Shown piece after piece: positions 61,790 through 64,000 of a DNA stretch of 64,000 nucleotides. Where the stretch lies: positions 1,364,001 to 1,428,000 of the forward strand of contig NZ_AP027043.1 in NCBI RefSeq assembly GCF_027924665.1. Direction: 5' to 3'. A program made the translations under genes and the position numbers. The stretch's first letter is position 1; each line of letters starts with the position of its first letter. The notes below the pieces were generated by a model, which ran no database searches, was not told the origin of the DNA, and worked only from the letters and a program-made list of their open reading frames with translations. Source of the stretch: Flavobacterium sp. GSB-24. GTDB lineage: Bacteria; Bacteroidota; Bacteroidia; Flavobacteriales; Flavobacteriaceae.

Positions 61790-62074
61790 TTAGTTTCTTT
61801 TGGATAAAATATCTTTTAAAATTGACGGATCATTAATTATTTTATCATTAAAGGTTTTGCTTTTCATTCTTTTAATAAAGCGTTCCAAGTAAAGAGCTTC
61901 GTCTCTGTCAGTACAATTAAAAGTTAAAACGATTTCCCAGTCATTGGCAATCTTGGTAAAGGAATTTGAATAAGAGTGATTATTGTGTTTTATTACTCTT
62001 TCGTTTATGTTATTGGTTTCGCCGATGTAAAATTTTTGAGATGATTTTGAATAGAGAATATAGAGATAATGCAT
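61790..62074 (-). CDS. GIY-YIG nuclease-like protein, unit 4 (next to tRNA-Phe)
   Basis: A 94-residue protein, identical to unit 3. It is the first gene after the intact tRNA-Phe: tRNA end at 62125, hairpin 62119-62100, ATG at 62074. Only about 25 nt, mostly the T run, lie between hairpin and start codon, so no separate promoter fits there. The likely source of transcript is readthrough of the tRNA terminator, or a promoter inside the tRNA. YIG, Arg26, His30 and Glu64 are present. Confidence 0.9.
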   Translation of the reverse strand: MHYLYILYSKSSQKFYIGETNNINERVIKHNNHSYSNSFTKIANDWEIVLTFNCTDRDEALYLERFIKRMKSKTFNDKIINDPSILKDILSKRN

Positions 62075-62099
62075 TGAATGAGTATTAAAAAGCAAAAAA

Positions 62100-62119
62100 C
62101 CCGAATATTTCTATTCGGG
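62100..62119 (-). terminator. tRNA-Phe terminator hairpin (first of five copies)
   Basis: CCCGAATA-GAAA-TATTCGGG on the minus strand is followed by a U-rich run. It begins five bases after the tRNA 3' end. The same hairpin follows every tRNA fragment at 60578, 60959, 61340 and 61720. Confidence 0.85.
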
Positions 62120-62124
62120 TTTTG

Positions 62125-62197
62125 TGGTACCTCCAGGGATCGAACCAGGGACACATGGATTTTCAGTCCATTGCTCTACCATCTGAGCTAAGGTACC
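62125..62197 (-). tRNA. tRNA-Phe (anticodon GAA)
   Basis: On the minus strand the 73-nt gene begins GGTACCTTAGCTCAGATGG. Acceptor GGTACCT pairs with AGGTACC, discriminator A. The anticodon arm ATGGA-CTGAAAA-TCCAT gives GAA. The T arm is CCTGG-TTCGATC-CCTGG, with an apparent U51-U63 mismatch in its stem. CCA is not encoded. It is the head of the GIY-YIG array. Confidence 0.95.
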
Positions 62198-62300
62198 GTT
62201 GTGCGGTTAATGCGGGTGCAAAGATAGAATCATTTTCCGTTTATCCAAAACATTTTAAAAAAAAAATCAATTCGTATCTTCGCAGAAACAAAAAGTAAAA

Positions 62301-63035
62301 ATGATTTTAACTGTTGATGTCGGAAACACCAGAATTAAAGCATCTGTATTTGAGGGAAATACTGCTCTGGAGAATTTTATTTTTGAGAAAAATGAACTGG
62401 AAGAAAAAATTGAAAAAATTTTAAAAAAATTTCCAAACTGCTCCGATTTGGTTGTTGCATCAGTAGGAAGTATCAAAAAACAATCCTTTTTAACTTTCGA
62501 AAATCAATTAAAAGTTCATTTTTTTACACACGAAGATGTATTTCCTTTTCATAATAAATACGCAACACCAAAAACATTAGGAATAGATCGAATGATTTTG
62601 GCTGCGGGAGCAACTTTAAAATTCCCCAAACAAAATAGATTGGTTATTGATGCGGGAACATGCATAACCTACGATTTTATCGACGAAAATGATAATTATT
62701 TAGGAGGAGCCATTTCTCCGGGTCTTCGCCTGCGTTATGAATCACTGCATAATTTTACGGCCAGACTGCCGTTACTTACATTAGAAAACCCTGAATCATA
62801 TATAGGAAACTCAACGGCACAAGCCATACATTCTGGTGTTGTCAATGGTTTCGTCTATGAGATTGACGGTTTTATCGATGATTATCGCAGAGAGTTTTCA
62901 AATTTTATCATAATTTTAACGGGAGGCGATGCAGATTTTTTGGCTAAACGATTAAAAAATACCATATTTGCCAATTCAAATTTCCTTCTGGAGAGTTTGA
63001 ACCAAACATATCAATATAAAATCGACAATGATTAA
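62301..63035 (+). CDS. coaX: Type III pantothenate kinase
   Basis: A 244-residue ASKHA-fold kinase that starts CoA synthesis by phosphorylating pantothenate. MILTVDVGNTRIKASVFEGN (1-20) is the phosphate-binding motif 1. TLGIDRMILAAGAT (~94-107) is the GxDR motif for pantothenate and dimer contacts, and RLVIDAGTCITYDFID (~113-128) is motif 2 with the catalytic Asp. GGAISPGLRLRYESL and IILTGGDADFLAKRL complete it. It overlaps the next gene by 8 bp (63028-63035). Confidence 0.95.
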   Translation: MILTVDVGNTRIKASVFEGNTALENFIFEKNELEEKIEKILKKFPNCSDLVVASVGSIKKQSFLTFENQLKVHFFTHEDVFPFHNKYATPKTLGIDRMILAAGATLKFPKQNRLVIDAGTCITYDFIDENDNYLGGAISPGLRLRYESLHNFTARLPLLTLENPESYIGNSTAQAIHSGVVNGFVYEIDGFIDDYRREFSNFIIILTGGDADFLAKRLKNTIFANSNFLLESLNQTYQYKIDND

Positions 63036-64000
63036 AAAAGTATTAATAAGCGCTTGTTTGCTTATATCGTTCGTTTCATTTGCTCAACAAGGTACTGCTT
63101 CGCCTTATTCTTTTTTCGGAATAGGAGATGTAAGATTCAAGGGAACTCTTGAAAATAGATCTATGGCTGGCGTTGCAGTGGAGCAAGATACGATTCACTT
63201 AAATTTAGATAATCCTGCAAGTTATGCCAGTTTAATACAAACTACGTTTACCGTTGGGGGAACTTTTGCGACTTCTAATTTAAAAACAAGTACGCAATCT
63301 GAAAAAGCACAACGTAGTACTTTTGATTATTTAGCATTAGGAATTCCTATGGGAAAATTTGGTGCTTCTTTTGGTTTGATCCCAGTAACTTCGGTAGGAT
63401 ATAAAATTTTGAATAGTTCTCCGACAGAAGGAGATGTTAATTCACAGCTTGACGGAAAAGGAGGGGTAAACAAAGTTTATTTCGGATTAGGATATAAAAT
63501 TATCCAAAATTGGAATATTGGTATAGATGCCCAATACAATTTTGGAAAAATTACAACAACAAGTGTAGAAGGTATTTCTGGTGTGCAAAATGGAACAGCA
63601 GAAGTAAATACATCTGAATTATCAGGTATGGCTTTTAGCTTAGGAACGATGTATCAAAGAAAAGTGTACAAAAAGGTTAGTATATTTTCTAGTTTGAGTT
63701 ATTCATTTGCCAGTAATCTAAGTTCAGATAATACAAGAGTAATTTCAGTACAAGGTGACCCTGATCCTTATATATATCCTGCAACTTCAACAAAATTAAA
63801 ACTTCCAAATAAATTAAGCATTGGTTTAGGAATCGGTGAAGCAAGAAAATGGCTTGTAGGTGCAAATATGACTTTTCAAGGAGATGGACAGTTAGCAAAT
63901 TATTACAATTCAGCTCAAAATGTAAGCTATGAAAGTTATTCTAAATATGCTCTAGGAGGATATTATCTTCCTAATTATAATTCGTTTACAAGTTATATGA
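63028..64000 (+). CDS. Outer-membrane beta-barrel protein, 3' truncated by window edge
   Basis: The frame from the ATG at 63028 is open to the end of the window (324 codons seen, no stop). A signal peptide MIKKVLISACLLISFVSFAQ is followed by SPYSFFGIGDVRFKGTLENR and alternating beta-strand-like segments with many Gly and aromatic residues (KVYFGLGYKIIQNWNIGIDA, MAFSLGTMYQRKVYKKVSIF). It resembles the uncharacterised outer-membrane proteins that follow coaX in Bacteroidota. It overlaps coaX by 8 bp, so translation is coupled. A FadL-like or other porin role is possible but not shown. Confidence 0.75.
   Translation, partial: MIKKVLISACLLISFVSFAQQGTASPYSFFGIGDVRFKGTLENRSMAGVAVEQDTIHLNLDNPASYASLIQTTFTVGGTFATSNLKTSTQSEKAQRSTFDYLALGIPMGKFGASFGLIPVTSVGYKILNSSPTEGDVNSQLDGKGGVNKVYFGLGYKIIQNWNIGIDAQYNFGKITTTSVEGISGVQNGTAEVNTSELSGMAFSLGTMYQRKVYKKVSIFSSLSYSFASNLSSDNTRVISVQGDPDPYIYPATSTKLKLPNKLSIGLGIGEARKWLVGANMTFQGDGQLANYYNSAQNVSYESYSKYALGGYYLPNYNSFTSYM

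Larger units (their letters stand above)
60578..62119 (-). repeat. Tandem array of GIY-YIG gene, hairpin and tRNA-Phe fragment units
   Basis: Reading the minus strand, the intact tRNA-Phe (62197-62125) is followed by a hairpin and then by four units of GIY-YIG gene, tRNA 3'-fragment and hairpin. Unit spacing is 381, 381 and 380 bp (gene ends at 60648, 61029, 61410, 61790). Hairpins cccgaata-tttc-tattcggg occur five times (60578, 60959, 61340, 61720, 62100). Units 1 and 2 match each other, and 3 and 4 share a deletion before the start codon and an Asn-to-Thr change. There is no integrase or transposase nearby. Confidence 0.95.

Noticed and set aside
60578..62119. CRISPR-like periodic array
   Set aside because: The ~381-bp period is made of whole genes with hairpins; there are no short repeats with unique spacers and no cas genes.

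Overview
ORGANISM. The window looks like a chromosomal segment of a Flavobacterium-type Bacteroidota. Supporting signs are SusC/SusD pairs, a type IX secretion (T9SS) C-terminal sorting domain, lipoproteins with short lipoboxes, putative TAnnTTTG -7 promoter elements, intergenic DNA full of word-like palindromes, and low GC content. No rRNA operon, prophage, integrase, transposase or CRISPR array is visible. Two tRNA genes are present, Leu(UAG) and Phe(GAA), both on the minus strand. LAYOUT. 1-4.1 kb: end of an MFS exporter, a HAD phosphatase, a methyltransferase and a membrane-anchored HEFTH peptidase-like protein, separated by palindromic repeats. 4.1-6.7 kb: a small accessory block with an XRE regulator, an unknown small gene, a palindromic element, an AT-rich stand-alone NACHT NTPase (candidate anti-phage protein) and tRNA-Leu. 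6.8-13.8 kb: M20 dipeptidase, GT61-like protein, saccharopine dehydrogenase-like protein, DUF423 protein and ATP-dependent PEP carboxykinase. 14-18 kb: a TonB-dependent receptor followed by a beta-propeller phytase lipoprotein, probably a phytate scavenging operon. 18-37.8 kb: housekeeping genes, including DUF4407, PH-SHOCT, YjbR, GNAT, cyclase, HemW, RuvC, flippase-like plus GT2, DUF456, DUF937-like, a pseudouridine synthase, UbiA and DUF502. This stretch also holds a mevalonate kinase / mevalonate-diphosphate decarboxylase pair interrupted by a RelE-type toxin-antitoxin module, then TspO, HAD, BaiN flavoprotein and GDPD. 38-58.4 kb: a complete starch/maltodextrin utilisation locus. Leftward lie LacI regulator, MFS sugar importer, beta-phosphoglucomutase, GH65 phosphorylase, GH97 and two GH13 enzymes. 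Rightward lie SusC, SusD, SusE and a large T9SS-secreted GH13 amylase. 58.4-60.2 kb: a small membrane protein and an MHS-type MFS carrier. 60.6-62.2 kb: four tandem 380-381 bp units, each a GIY-YIG nuclease gene plus a hairpin plus an altered 3' fragment of tRNA-Phe, ending at the intact tRNA-Phe gene. 62.3-64 kb: type III pantothenate kinase and the start of an outer-membrane protein that runs off the edge. HOW IT WORKS TOGETHER. In the sugar locus the secreted amylase cuts starch at or outside the cell surface, SusE/SusD/SusC bind and import oligosaccharides, periplasmic GH97 and GH13 enzymes trim them, the MFS carrier brings maltose inside, and GH65 plus beta-PGM feed glucose 6-phosphate to glycolysis under LacI control. 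This is inferred from gene content. MOST UNUSUAL. The GIY-YIG/tRNA-Phe array is the best candidate for an undescribed system. Every extra tRNA fragment carries a REP-like hairpin in place of part of the T-loop, and the nuclease genes have almost no room for a promoter behind the tRNA terminator hairpins. The NACHT gene and the mosaic intergenic palindromes are the next most interesting.
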